From Chara braunii (lineage: Eukaryota; Streptophyta; Charophyceae; Charales; Characeae), in contig BFEA01000466.1 of assembly GCA_003427395.1 (NCBI GenBank), positions 239,404 through 267,026 on the forward strand: a stretch of 27,623 bases of DNA, read 5' to 3'. The position numbers and the translations under genes are program-made. The notes beneath the pieces were generated by a model. The model was not told where the DNA came from and did not search any database. It saw nothing but the letters and a program-made list of their open reading frames with translations. Below, piece after piece: positions 17,513-27,623 of the stretch. How positions within the stretch are numbered: the stretch's first letter is position 1; each line of letters starts with the position of its first letter.

Positions 17513-20500
17513 GCGCGCTCGAACAGGAGACTCCCAACCCACATGAGCCTATGGCAGAGGTTGCAGGCCCGTGCCTAGATAGTTGTCCAGAGACTGCTTG
17601 TGTTAGCGTCTCTCTAGGCACGTCCCTCACAGGTGTGGCAGAAGAGTTAAAGGAGAGGATGCCAGCCTGGGCCAAAATGAAAAGGAAGAGTAAGGGACAG
17701 CTGATTTTGGTAGATGTAGAGGTATTTAGAAGTAGAGTAGGTGCCCTTATAGACTCAGGGGCTACCCGTAGTTACATTAGCCGTAGGGCGTTGAAGAAGC
17801 TGAGGCTAGGACTAAAGGTCCAGAAGTTAGTAGACCCCATAGTCAGTGTCCTCGCAAACAGCCGCACGATGCGAGTTGAGGACTACGTAGAGGGAGTCCA
17901 GGCGTACTTTCGCCTAGAGAAGAATGGAAAAGTGGAGAAGGTCCTCCATTCTTTGACTCTCCTCGAGCAGGATGACCTTCCTTTTGATGTAGTTTTAGTA
18001 ATGGATTGGGGAGAGGCAGCAGGGGCCACACTCCATTTGAGAGAGCATGAGTGTAGGCTCCCTAGTCCGTCAGGCGAGGCTAAGACTGCCCGCTTGTTCC
18101 ATGTGTCTGGTGTAGATAACACCTTGGCACATTGTTGTCTCAGTGCTCACGCGTTCGCGCCATTAGTCAAAAAGGAGCAGTTAGAGGAACAGGTTTTTGT
18201 AGTGTATGTTAGACCTGTCACCGAGGGCAAGGAAGAGATAAGTTCCGCAGATCCAACCATAGCCAAGTTGCTGGAAGAATTCAAAGACTTGACTGAGTCG
18301 CCGACAGGAGTAGTGTCGCGACCCATCCATCACAGGATAGAGATAGAGCCCGACAATAGAACTCCTAAGGGTGCAGTCTACAGATGTCCCCCTGGGAGTT
18401 AGAGGAGCTTTGCAAGCAGTTAGATGAGCTCCTAGAGAAAGGTTGGATCAGGCCCAGTTCGTCTCCTTTTGGAGCACCCGTTTTGTTTGTCCCCAAGAAG
18501 GAAGGAGAGCTGAGAATGTGTATAGACTACAGGGGTTTGAACGCGATTACTGTAAAGACTGTTGAACCACTGCCAAGGATAGACGATCTCTTAGATCGGG
18601 TGCAGGGTTGCAAGTATTTCTCTAAAATAGACTTGAAGTACGGATACCATCAAATAGAAGTCCATCCTGATGACCAGTACAAGACTGCGTTCCGGACTAG
18701 ATACGGGCACTATGAGCTCATAGTGATGCCCTTTGGACTAACCAACGCGCCAGCTACCTTTCAGCATTCTATGAATGACCTGTTTAGACCGTGGTAAGAT
18801 AAGTTTGTAGTAGTCTATCTAGATGATATCCTAGTTTTTAGTAAGACCCTCCAGGAGCACCAGGGTCATCTGAGGCAGGTCTTGGAGAAGCTACGAGAGG
18901 TTAACTTCAAGATCAGCGCAAAGAAGTGTGAGTGGGCCAAGACACAAGTTTGGTACTTGGGCCACGTGTTGGACGAAGATGGCATTAAGCCAAAGGACAG
19001 CAAGATAGCGGCGATTAGAGACTGGCCGACACCCCGCACGTTGACAAAGTTGCGATCGTTCCTAGGCTTAGCTAACTACTATAGGAAGTTCGTGAGGAAC
19101 TTCTCCACTATCGCCGCCCCCTTGGGCAGACTGCTAAAGAAGGAGGCAATCTGGCAATGGGACAAAGACTGTACGTCTGCGCTCAAGAAGTTAAAGCGCG
19201 CGTTAATCGAATATCCCGTCCTCAAAGTGGCAGATTTGTCCTTGCCATTTGTCGTTACCACGGACGCAAGTCAGTATGGGATAGGCGTCGTGTTGCAGCA
19301 AGACGACAGCAATGGCTATAGACCCGTAGAGTTCATGTTAGCGAGGATGCCCTGTGAGAAGGTTGCTACCTCCACGTACGAGAGAGAACTCTACTCTCTC
19401 AGGCAGGCTTTAGACCATTGGAAACACTATCTGCTTGGGAGGCACTTCAAAGTGTATTCTGACCACGAGACAATTCGTTGGTTAAAGACACAGGCCAAGA
19501 TGACACCTAAGTTGACTAGGTGGGCCGCAGAGATAGACCAATTCGACTTTGAGCGCAAGCCAGTAAAGGGCAAATACAACTTAGTTGCGGATGCTCTGAG
19601 TAGGAGATCAGACTACTTTGGAGCCGTAGTACACTATCTAGATATAGGGAGAGACCTGCAGGAGAAAGTGAGGCAAGCATATGCGCAGGACCCTATCTAT
19701 AACGACCTCCTAAAGAGAGTTAGAGAGNCCCCANAGACNGAACCAGATTACCACACTACAGACGGGTTGCTGTTTGAGAAGACTAATGTGTTTGACCGCC
19801 TGTGCGTTCCCAACAGCGAAGAGATCCGCAGTTTGATTTTAGGGGAATGCCCCGATACTGAAGGGCATTTCGGTTGGCAAAAGACATTAGCCAATCTGAT
19901 GCGTGCATATACCTGGCCAGGGATGAAGAATAACTGTATAGAGTATGTCCGCAGTTGTAAAGTATGCCAGAGGAATAAGTCCACTACACGCGCGCCCCTA
20001 GGTCTTCTCAGACCCTTGCCTATTCCGGATCAGTCGGGAGACTCCGTGTCCATAGACTTCATGGACACCCAAGTCAAGAGTAGACATGGTAAGAGCCAAG
20101 TCATGGTCGTAGTTGACCGCTTTAGCAAATGTGCAGTTTTCGTTCCTTTGCCTGCAGAGGCACGTACGGACTTAGTTATACAGAAGTTTTTTGACTTTTG
20201 GGTTAGTGAGAATGGAATCCCATTGTCAATAGTCAACGATAGAGATAGTCGCTTCACCAGCCAGAGCTGGCAAGAACTCATGAGAGTTTACGGATCTAAG
20301 TTGCTAATGTCATCTGGCCGTCACTTGAGACTAACGGTCAAACAGAACAGATGAACAAGATCCTACAGCAAGTTCTGCGCATGTACATTAGACCAGATCA
20401 GATTAACTGGGATGAGATGTTGCCTAAGGTAGCTAGTGCATACAACAACAACGTGCATCTATCCACCTGCCGCACTCCCAATGAGTTGCACAAGTCCTTT

Positions 20501-21088
20501 AGACCACGCAGACCGTTCGAAGGACTGAACCGGGATCAGATTCACAGATTACCGCCCGGTACCAGGGAGTTTGCAATACAGCACGAGAAAGAACTAGCCA
20601 CTGTTGTTGAAAACCTCAGGAAGGCCCAGCATAGGATGATAGAGCAAGCTAATAAGCACCGCCGCCCGTCGCAGTTTCAGGTAGGCGACTTAGTCTAGGT
20701 CAAGGCTAAAGAGTTTGCACCTGAAGAAAACATCTCGCAGAAGTTACCGCCCGCATATAGAGGACCGTGGCCGGTTCCAGAAGTCAAGGGCGGAGAGGAT
20801 GGACCGTCCTATAGCATTGAGATTCCCGCACACCTCCACACATACCCTGTGTTTCATGCTTCAAAGCTGTTGCCGTGTGTCACAAGTCAACAGTTCCCTT
20901 CGAGAAGATCCATGATCCCCCCGGATATGGATGGAAGTTATGACATTGAACGCATTGTAGATGAGGATGTGTTCAGAACAGGAGGTAGAGGTCGTCCCCA
21001 GAAACAATATAAGGTCCATTTTGCTTATCAGGAACCGGAAGACGACCGCTGGTTCACGAAAACAGAACTTCCACCGCTCCCGACATAG
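17425..21088 (+). pseudogene. pol: Element B pol: protease, reverse transcriptase, RNase H, integrase, chromodomain-like tail
   Basis: The pol frame is open from 17425, in the -1 frame relative to gag with an 88-nt overlap, so Gag-Pol would need -1 frameshifting. Protease: DSGA at 17752-17763. A one-base loss near 18383 shifts the frame. [25 protein letters not shown] and YLDD (18816-18827), with TAA at 18795-18797 just before it. RNase H: TTDASQYGIG, YERELY, YSDHETIRWL, VADALSRR. Integrase: the zinc domain has Pro (19851-19853) where A keeps the first His of ECHDTEGH; catalytic Asp at SIDFMD and NDRDSRF. A one-base loss near 20325 destroys the Glu-motif frame, and TAG at 20696-20698 replaces the Trp of VGDLVWV. 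The tail YDIERIVDEDV...YKVHFAY...WFTKTEL resembles a chromodomain. Four pol lesions make it non-functional. Confidence 0.92.
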
Positions 21089-21164
21089 TCAGAGCCTATG
21101 AACGTGACAAGAAAGGTAAAGGTCCAGCCTTGGACTGAAATGTTCTCGGAGGACCTCAAATTTA

Positions 21165-21176
21165 GGACGGCGGGAG
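21165..21176 (+). promoter_or_regulatory. Polypurine tract of element B
   Basis: GGACGGCGGGAG immediately precedes the 3' LTR start TGGAACGG at 21177 and parallels the tract of A (12090-12079). Confidence 0.7.
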
Positions 21177-21291
21177 TGGAACGGTTTTCACCTTTTAGCA
21201 GTGGCGGATGCAGTACCCAGGGTTCGATCCCTAGACCTCACCCTACCTATGTACAGTATCTGTATAGATCCCGAGAAATGAACCTGTGACC
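21177..21291 (+). repeat. 3' LTR of element B, first 115 bp (rest displaced by inversion)
   Basis: Matches the start of the B 5' LTR (13057-13171) almost base for base through AACCTGTGACC, then switches abruptly to protease-region sequence of A. The remaining LTR sequence is at 24706-23965 in reverse orientation. Confidence 0.9.
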
Positions 21292-23964
21292 CCTACTCCT
21301 AGGCCATGTGGGGAAGCGAGCGCGTGCGTAGAGGAAGCTCCCACACCACATGTGCCTTCGGCAGAGGTTGCAGACCCGTGCCTAGTTAGTTGTCCAGAGA
21401 TTGCTTGTGTTAGCGTCTCTCTAGGCACGTCCCTCACATGCGTGGCAGAGGAATTGAAGGAGAGGACGCCTGCCTGGGCCAAAATGAAGAAAGATAGTAA
21501 AGGGCAGCTAGTGTTAGTAGATGTAGAAGTTTTCAGGAGTAGAGTTGGGGCCCTTATAGATTCAGGGGCCACCCACAGTTACATTAGCCGTAGAGCGCTG
21601 AAAAAGCTGAGGCTAGGATTGAAAGTCCAAAAATTAGCAGACCCGATAGTTAGTGTCCTCGCAGACAACCGCACTATGCATGTTGAGGACTACGTAGAGG
21701 GAGTCCAGGCGTACTTTCGCCTAGAGAAGGATGGGAAGGTGGAGAAAGTTCTCCATTCCGTGACTCTCCTCGTACAGGATGACCTTCCATTTGGCGTAGT
21801 CCTAGGTATGGACTGGGGAGAGGCAGCAGGGGCCACACTCCACTTGAGAGAGCATGAGTGTAGGCTCCCTAGCCCGTCAGGCGAGGTTAAGACAACCCGT
21901 CTGTTCCATGTGTCAGGAGTAGACAACTCGCTGGCACATTGCTGTCCCAGTGCTCCCGCGTTCGCGCGATTAGTGAAAAAGGAGCAGTTAGAGGATCAGG
22001 TCTTTGTCGTGTATGTTAGACCTGCCACTGAGCCTAAGGAAGAGATTAGTTCTATGGATCCAACCATTGCCAAGTTGCTGGAAGAGTTTAAAAACCTATC
22101 TGAGCCGCCGACAGGAGTAGTGCCACGACCGATCCAGCACAGGATAGAGATAGAGCCTGGCAGTAGAACTCCTAAGGGCGCAGTTTATAGGATGTCCCCT
22201 AGAGAGTTAGAGGAGCTCCTTGAGAAGGGTTGGATTAGGCCCAGTTCGTCTCCTTTTGGAGCACCTGTCTTATTTGTCCCCAAAAAGGAAGGAGAGTTGC
22301 GCATGTGTATAGACTATAGGGGTTTGGATGCGATAACTATTAAGAATGTTGAACCACTGCCCAGTATAGACGATCTCTTAGATCGGGTGCAGGGTTGTAA
22401 GTATTTCTCAAAGATAGATTTAAAGTCCGGTTATCATCAGATAGAAGTCCATCCTGATGACCAGTACAAGACTGCGTTCCGGACTCGTTATGGGCATTAT
22501 GAGTTCATAGTTATGCCCTTTGGACTAACCAATGTGCCAGCGACATTCCAGCGATGTATGAATGATCTGTTTAGGCCTTGGTTAGATAGGTTCGTCGTAG
22601 TATATTTAGACGACATCCTAGTCTTTCAGTAGGACCCTCCAAGAGCACCAGGGTCATTTGAGGCAGGTCTTGGTGAAGTTGAGAGAAGCTGACTTCAAGA
22701 TCAATGCGAAGAAGTGCGAGTGGGCCAAGACACAAGTTTTGTACTTGGGCCACGTGTTAGATGGAGATGGCATTAAGCCTGAGGACAGTAAGATAGCGGC
22801 AATTAGAGACTGGCCGAAGCCCTGCACATTGACAGAGTTGCGGTCGTTCCTAGGCCTAGCTAACTACTACAGGAAGTTTGTGAGGAACTTCTCGACTATC
22901 GTCGCTCCCCTGCGCAGGTTGCTCAAGAAAGAGGCAATCTGGCAGTGGGATAAAGACTGTACGTCTGCGCTAAAGAGGTTAAAGCGCGCATTGATAGAGT
23001 ACCCTGTCCTCAAGGTCGCAGATCCGTCCTTGCCATTTGTCGTCACCACGGACGCAAGCCAGTATGGGATAGGCACCATGTTACAGCAAGACGATAGCAA
23101 TGGCTATCGGCCCGTAGAGTTCATGTCAGCGAGGATGCCCTCAGAGAAGGTAGCCACCTCGACGTATGAGAGAGAACTCTACGCTCTCAGGCAGGCCTTA
23201 GAGCACTGGAAGCATTACCTGCTTGGGAGGCACTTCAAAGAGTACTCCGACCCCGAAACGCTCAGATGGTTGAAAAGATGACACCTAAGTTGACTAGGTG
23301 GGCCGTTGAGATAGACCAATATGACTTTGAGCTCAAGCAAGTACAGCGTAGTTGCGGATGCTCTGAGTAGGAGATCAGATTACTTTGGAGCTATAGTTCA
23401 CTATCTGGACATAGGGCGTGACCTGCAAGAGAAAGTTAGACAGGCATATGCGCCGGACCCTATCTATAGTGACCTCCTCAAGAAGGTTAAGGAGTCACCA
23501 GAGACCGAGCCAGATTACTGCACTACAGAGGGACTGTTGTTTGAGAAGACTAATGTAGCAGACCGCCTGTGCATTCCGAACAATTAGGAGATCCGTAGTC
23601 TGATCCTAGGGGAATGCCATGATACAGAAGGACACTTTGGTTGGCAAAAGACTTTAGCCAACCTCATGCACGGGTATACATGGCCGGGAATGAAAAACGA
23701 CTGCATAGAGTATGTCCGCAGTTGTAAAGTCTGTCAGAGGAACAAGACTACCACACATGCCCCTCTAGGTCTCCTCAGACTCTTGCCTATTCCAGATGAG
23801 CCTGAAGATTCAGTCTCCATTGACTTTATGGACGCCGGTGTCAAGAGTAGACACGGCAAGAGCCAAGTCATGGTCGTAGTTGATAGATTTAGAAAGTATG
23901 CTATTTTTGTTCCTTTGCCTGCAGAGGCACGCACAGAGTTCGTAATACAGAAGTTTTTTGATTT
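21292..23964 (+). pseudogene. pol: Element A pol: protease, reverse transcriptase, RNase H, first part of integrase
   Basis: This is the upstream three quarters of A's pol, now on plus because of the inversion. Protease: DSGA at 21559-21570 (GATHSYIS). [38 protein letters not shown] at 22603-22614. A one-base insertion near 22627 shifts the frame straight after YLDDILVF. RNase H (TTDASQYGIG, STYERELY) has YSDPETLRWL with Pro where B has His, and two small deletions near 23276 and 23340 break it. TAG at 23585-23587 interrupts the linker. The integrase zinc domain keeps ECHDTEGH and CKVCQ, and the first catalytic Asp is at 23822-23824. The frame stops being A's at 23964, where the B LTR end joins after FFDF. 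An 18-bp in-frame deletion near 22215 removes residues that B has before LLEKGW. Confidence 0.9.
23961..23964. other. Target-site duplication, right copy (element B in element A)
   Basis: ATTT between A's integrase (ending in the FFDF codons) and the LTR end of B at 23965. Counting it once with 13053-13056 gives an uninterrupted D-F-W-V reading frame, the same residues as intact B integrase has at this position. Confidence 0.75.
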
Positions 23965-24706
23965 TGCAATCATACTCGTTCTCAAACACACTTTTCATGC
24001 ATGTAAGCAGCAACGCAGCATACTGGCGACATGCGCCCACTCAAAACTCAGAGATATGGTTTTCAGATACGAGTTCACTCTCAATTGGCTATGGCGACTT
24101 CAGCGCCCAAACATCTCACTGTTCACATACTCTGGATCACCCTGGATATCCCACACGCGTCACTCTAACACTCGAACACACACACACACTCGCTACTGAC
24201 TACAGCTATGGCAGCTATCGCTGCATCTAACCTATCGCTATGCTAACTCCCTCTCTTTTGCCCACTGCGTCCTCCGGGCTCAACTGCAGACCTCCTTGCA
24301 CAAGTCGCTGTGGCAGCGCTTCCGCATGGCTCACGCAGGAATGAATGAATGGCTGGGCGCTGCCTCCTGATTTATACTTCATAAACTCGTTGGTCTGCCC
24401 TTTGCCATCGGCCCTTGGTGCTCACAGTCCCCCTGTGGTACTTGCTGGACCGGACTGGGACTGACTGGACCTTCCGCTTACTGACTGTGGACTCACCGCT
24501 ATCCTGCAGACAATGTACCGCTGTTGCACTGCGGTTTAGTCCACCACTTGCCTCGCCACTTGACCACTTGCCCACTTGCCTACCTTCTAGAAGGTCTACA
24601 GCTAAGCTTTCGGAACTCACTAAGACTTCTACGCTATAGACCTACAGATCGAACCTGTACTGCCTATGGACCTACGACAAACCCACCAACTATCTGCGAA
24701 TACACA
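23965..24706 (-). repeat. 3' LTR of element B, remaining 742 bp, in reverse orientation
   Basis: Read on minus from 24706, it continues the LTR from TGTGTATTCGCAG to the TGATTGCA end at 23965. It includes the CATTCATTCATTCCTGCGTG block, the GT repeat and the GGGATATCCAGGGTGATCC block also present in the LTR of A. Together with 21177-21291 the LTR is 857 bp. Confidence 0.88.
24369..24376 (-). promoter_or_regulatory. TATA box of the element B 3' LTR
   Basis: TATAAATC on minus, at the same LTR position as the other two copies. Confidence 0.65.
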
Positions 24707-24717
24707 GGTTGCGACCC

Positions 24718-26776
24718 CTACCGGCGGCTGCCTTTTGATTCCTGGGCAGCCCAACGGGCCTGTCCATACTTACGGCAGTATTTGATAATATGGGCAGGGT
24801 CACCGCAGTAAATGCATTGCCCCTGCTCCATCCGCTGTTGCCACACTCTTTGCTCTAGGCCCAAATCTTCCCAAGGTCGGCCTTGTGGCCAACCCAGGTG
24901 CCAACCTCCTGACCTCTAAGGTGACCTGCCACCTCGTCGCTGTGGGGACCGACTGGGACCTTGGCGATTTGGCGGGGGACCTTGACCCCTACCTCCCGCT
25001 TGGCGGTTCCCTGGACCACCAACCCCCTGTGCGCCCGATCCTCGGCCTCCCATGGCCTGGCGCCTTTGACCCTGGCCTCCTCCTCTGCCTTGCGGCCTCC
25101 CTCCAGCCGCGACAACAGCATAAGACCTCCCCTGTCCTAAGCTACTGTCGTCCTCGTCAAGCCCCACTCAATCTGACTATATGGGACCTCGTCAGTACCA
25201 CCTTCGTCCAAAGTAAGGATCAAATGATCCTTGGCCCTAACCTGGCCTGAGATGGTGCGGCCTTTCCACTTTTTGCCCTTGTCTAAGTCTTTGTGCCAGA
25301 AAGTGGAAACTGGCAGACACTTGGCCTCAAACAAGACCACTTCCCTACTCAACAAATCGTACGTGATGTTGCGCTGTTGGGTCTTGTCGAAAAAGTGCCC
25401 TCTCAGGGGCTCTGGCATGGCATGATAAAATAACTGGACCAATTGGGTCTATGTGACCCCATGGTCCGGGACGGCCACCAAGTCGTCCATGACAGCTTAG
25501 AGTGCTTTCGCACTCCTCCACTGCCTCGAGTGAATGGTTTGAAGCTTATCAAAGGCCCTGACGCCTCTCGCGGGATCAGCAAATCGCTCTCTCAAGAGTT
25601 TGAGGAACTGGGGAAGTGAGGTGGTCTTTGAGTATGCAACGATTGTGAAAGGGAAGTGAGGTGGTCTTTGAGTATGCAACGATGTTGTTTTCACAATCGG
25701 TTGCGCGCGTGAGGGACCTAGCAAAACTGGCTGCTTCATCTTTCAGGGCCTGGAAGGCTACGAGGACTTGTTCCTCAGACAAGATGTGTTGTAGGTACAC
25801 ATAGCTATTAACACTAGCCTCCCAGTTGTCAAAATTCTCCTCCTTCTTCCCGCTGTATGCGTCAGGAAATTTGAGCTTTACTGGGTCCTTGCGGGGACGT
25901 GCTTCGGCTTCTGCCGCAGCCACTACTTTGGCGCCCTCAATGGCGCCAGCACAGAACTGCTGTGAGCTTTCCTTCATCTTTTTTACCTCAGTCCCGACGT
26001 GAGTCACCACGTCGTGCGCAAACTCCCTCAGCCCAGATCGGATGGCGTGCAGGGTCACATCTTGACCCTTGACGGCCTGATGTTCCTCTACCCAGGCCTT
26101 GCTCAAGACTTCTAGGTACCCCAGGATCTTATCTAATTTGGCGGGGACCTCAACTTGTGCCTGCACCTCCTCTCTACAGGCTTGAATCTTCTCAACTTCT
26201 TTCGCCACCCTATTGGCCACCTCTCTCCTCCTCTTCTTCTCCCTCATCATTCTCGGTTTCCACTCCCAACTTTTTCTCGTCCTCTGTCGTCTGGCGTTCC
26301 ACGGGATCTTCTATCGTCTCCAATTCCCTGGCAAACGCTTCCTTCTCCTCTTGCGGCACATATAGCTGTGCCGCCTCATCCTCCCCTAGCGATAAGTTAG
26401 CCACCCACTCTGTTATCTTCTTCTCCATCCACGCGTCCTCTCCCTTTGTGCCACTTGTCTCCCTTCTCTCTTCCCTGCGTCTTCTTTCAAGGGGCTCTTC
26501 TTCTTCTTCTTCCTCTTCCCCTGCTGCTGCTTCCTCTTCTGCAGCCTTCCTTTTCTCTTCTTCCTCCCTCTCTATCATCATCATCTTCATTTTCTGGAAC
26601 CGCAACATCTCCTCCTCCAATCTCTTCTTCTTTGCCGCCTGCTCCTCCTCAATGGCCTTTAACTTCGCCTGCTTAAGGAGCTCTCTCTTCTCTCGCCTCT
26701 CCTTCAGGATGGCGGAAATCCGGGCCTTCTCGGCCTCAGCGGGGGCAGTACTCTTCCCACTACGGGTGTCAACCAT
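24718..26776 (-). pseudogene. gag: Element A gag, heavily degraded
   Basis: ATG at 26776 (MVDTRSG) begins a Glu/Lys-rich coiled-coil N-terminus like that of B. The frame shifts near 26250 at the site where B also shifts, but by the opposite amount. The core keeps KLDKILGYLEVLSKAWVEEH, KLKFPDAYSGKKEENFDNW and FQALKDEAASFARSL. A 40-bp tandem duplication (25611-25690) shifts it again, in-frame stops follow RSAKAL near 25498 and T near 25451, and more shifts occur near 25150 and 24920. The Gly/Arg/Gln-rich stretch and a CCHC knuckle (24816-24775, CIYCGDPAHIIKYC) are still recognisable; TAG at 24720-24718 follows SKGSRR. The inversion breakpoint is 11 bp further on. Confidence 0.9.
25611..25690 (-). 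repeat. 40-bp tandem duplication within A gag
   Basis: GGGAAGTGAGGTGGTCTTTG and the following AGTATGCAACGAT occur from 25611 and again from 25651. The 40-bp length is not a multiple of three, so it breaks gag. B lacks it. Confidence 0.9.
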
Positions 26777-27535
26777 GGTGATTGCACAACCAGACAACGG
26801 TTCCACTCCTCACCACTTAGACTCTGCTCCCCCTGACTGACACGCTGATTGACTCAATCTAAGACTTACAGAATCCGGACAGGATCCTGTCAACTATGGT
26901 CTCTAGCCTAGACCTAGGCTGTCACTACTAGACCTGGAATTATTTAACGTCGCAGATAGGACGACCTGATCAGCAGGTCTCTGAACACTTAGACTGCCTG
27001 TTGTGCAGCCCACAGCTCAGCTTTTTAGGCCTATCGTGCCACACCGAGCAGCCCGCCGGTCTGTACCAGTCCTTGGGAGGGTTCGTGTCCTCCGGGACAG
27101 TCGATTCGTCAGACACAGTCTTTAGCCCTACTTAGTCCGGCAGGGGTTTGGTTAACGAGGCCCTATCCTTCATCCACAGAGTTCCTACACCTAGACAGAA
27201 GAGACTCAATGCAGAAAGAAGAGGCAGACAGACTTGACTCAGCAAGTACCACAAGGTGTGTGCACATCCATAGGGCGAGGGGTAGGCTGAAGGCTTGGCG
27301 AGATTATACCGGTTCCAGCTTGGTCAAAATCATGGTCAACAGTCTTGGTCAACGCCTTGGTCAACGCTCGGTCAACGCTGCATCAACCCCCGGTCAATGC
27401 TGCATCAACCCCCGATCAACCCTGGTCAACGCTGGTCAGCACCTCCGGTCAACTCTCGGTCACGCCCGATCAACGCCCGGTCAACGCCTGGTCAACCCTT
27501 CCGGTCAACTCTTCTGGTCAGCTATGGCTGCCGGC
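26777..27535 (-). promoter_or_regulatory. 5' leader of element A
   Basis: Collinear with the leader of B: CAGCCATAGCTGACC, a TTGACC array, GGATGTGCACA, GATGAAGGATAGGGC, CGGGCTGCTCGGTGTGGCAC, TAGAGACCATAGTTGACAGG, then the gag ATG. It lacks the 184-bp-offset duplication of B. No coding frame is convincing. Confidence 0.7.
27322..27520 (-). promoter_or_regulatory. Array of TTGACC (W-box-like) motifs in the A leader
   Basis: Eleven GGTCAA (TTGACC on the element's strand) in about 200 bp, plus near matches GATCAA, GCATCAA and GGTCAG, mostly as GTTGACC with 10-14 bp spacing. It is homologous in position to 14612-14732. Confidence 0.6.
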
Positions 27536-27623
27536 CTCACTTACGTCGCCACCCTTCTCCTTCCTTTCTCTCTACCCCGCCTCCTTTCTCTCCACCCTGA
27601 CTGTCTTCTTTCTTTCTTTTTTT
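27536..27623. other. Upstream part of the A leader, or unrelated sequence; pyrimidine-rich
   Basis: CTTCTCCTTCC and TTTCTTTC runs to the window end. The LTR end TGATTGCA is not seen here, so A's 5' LTR, if present, lies further on. Confidence 0.4.

Larger units (their letters stand above)
13057..21291 (+). mobile_element. Inner Ty3/Gypsy LTR retrotransposon 'B', plus strand, nested in A
   Basis: Order: 5' LTR 13057-13712 into a gap, leader 14594-15500, gag 15501-17512, pol 17425-21088, polypurine tract 21165-21176, 3' LTR 21177-21291 and, after an inversion, 23965-24706. It is inserted into the integrase of A. By eye the two LTRs differ at roughly two dozen of 656 comparable positions (about 96% identity), so the insertion is old enough for the six-odd coding lesions seen in gag and pol. 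It belongs to the same family as A, with closely similar proteins. Confidence 0.88.
21292..24706. other. Inverted 3.4-kb segment (inversion or misassembly)
   Basis: The left breakpoint joins B LTR to A pol; the right breakpoint joins B LTR to A gag. Both junctions share ACC/GGT (21289-21291 and 24707-24709). Flipping the segment joins LTR 21291 to 24706, restoring AACCTGTGACCTGTGTATTC, which matches 13161-13180 with one difference. It also joins the gag end of A to its pol start. LTR length up to the gap-equivalent point then equals the 5' LTR exactly (115 + 541 = 656 bp). Confidence 0.85.
11148..27623 (-). mobile_element. Outer Ty3/Gypsy LTR retrotransposon 'A', minus strand, interrupted, 5' LTR outside window
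   Basis: In 5'-to-3' order for this element: leader 27535-26777, gag 26776-24718, pol protease to first part of integrase (21292-23964, now plus strand because of an inversion), integrase remainder 13056-12185, polypurine tract 12090-12079 and 3' LTR 12078-11148. Element B sits inside its integrase. A is the more decayed of the two, with several frameshifts, stops, an internal 40-bp duplication in gag and deletions in RNase H. Domain order PR-RT-RNaseH-IN is that of Ty3/Gypsy. The 3' LTR ends TGATTGCA at 11148, next to unrelated flanking DNA. Confidence 0.85.

Noticed and set aside
21098-21289. Small separate gene of 63 codons
   Set aside because: It spans the end of pol, the polypurine tract and the LTR start of B.
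21286-24706. A third independent plus-strand retrotransposon with a solo LTR at its end
   Set aside because: The LTR part, the missing gag and the integrase break are all explained by inversion of a segment shared by elements A and B.
1-27623. CRISPR arrays, prokaryotic operons, insertion sequences or ribosome binding sites
   Set aside because: No regular spacer-repeat structure or bacterial gene organisation; all content is eukaryotic in character.

Overview
The window looks like nuclear DNA of a green-lineage (streptophyte) eukaryote, not a prokaryote or virus. It has long low-gene-density stretches, many simple repeats, a degenerate plant-type U6 snRNA copy, one large exon of a plant-style MINDY/FAM63 deubiquitinase-like gene, and about 16 kb of Ty3/Gypsy LTR retrotransposon. 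The gag/pol style (gag starting MVGTRSG or MVDTRSG with a charged coiled-coil N-terminus) and the repeat-rich character would fit a charophyte such as Chara. That genus guess is inference from memory, not proof.

Left part (1-8930) is mostly non-coding. It holds a U6 snRNA copy on the minus strand (968-1062) with an A-rich tail, purine/pyrimidine tracts, an expanded segmental duplication (3121-3631), a 34/31-bp minisatellite (6576-6835), a (GGGGAT)9 tract (7425-7478) and a small foldback (8698-8827). At 8931-10020 (minus) sits one exon of a MINDY-like gene. It has the conserved IIGSHSYNTLVEKLV segment, a long acidic insert and a ubiquitin-interacting-motif-like helix. I found no neighbouring exons.

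Right part (11148-27623) is best read as two related retrotransposons, one nested in the other. Outer element A is on the minus strand: 5' leader and gag at 27535-24718, first three quarters of pol at 21292-23964 (now flipped to the plus strand), integrase remainder at 13056-12185, 3' LTR at 12078-11148. Its 5' LTR lies past the window end. Inner element B is on the plus strand and inserted into A's integrase: 5' LTR at 13057-13712 running into an 881-N gap, leader, gag (15501-17512), pol (17425-21088), polypurine tract, then a 3' LTR split into 21177-21291 and 23965-24706 (reversed). 

The split LTR and the flipped pol of A are both explained by one inversion of 21292-24706 with 3 bp of microhomology at its ends. 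Undoing it on paper repairs B's 3' LTR, A's gag-pol junction and A's integrase frame around a 4-5 bp target duplication. The repaired B 3' LTR is exactly as long (656 bp) as the 5' LTR up to the gap. Both elements carry many frameshifts and stops, so neither is autonomous as assembled. Both 5' leaders carry dense TTGACC (W-box-like) arrays, and the LTRs contain tRNA T-arm-like hairpins; these are the most interesting regulatory-type signals. Whether the inversion is real or an assembly error cannot be settled from the sequence.
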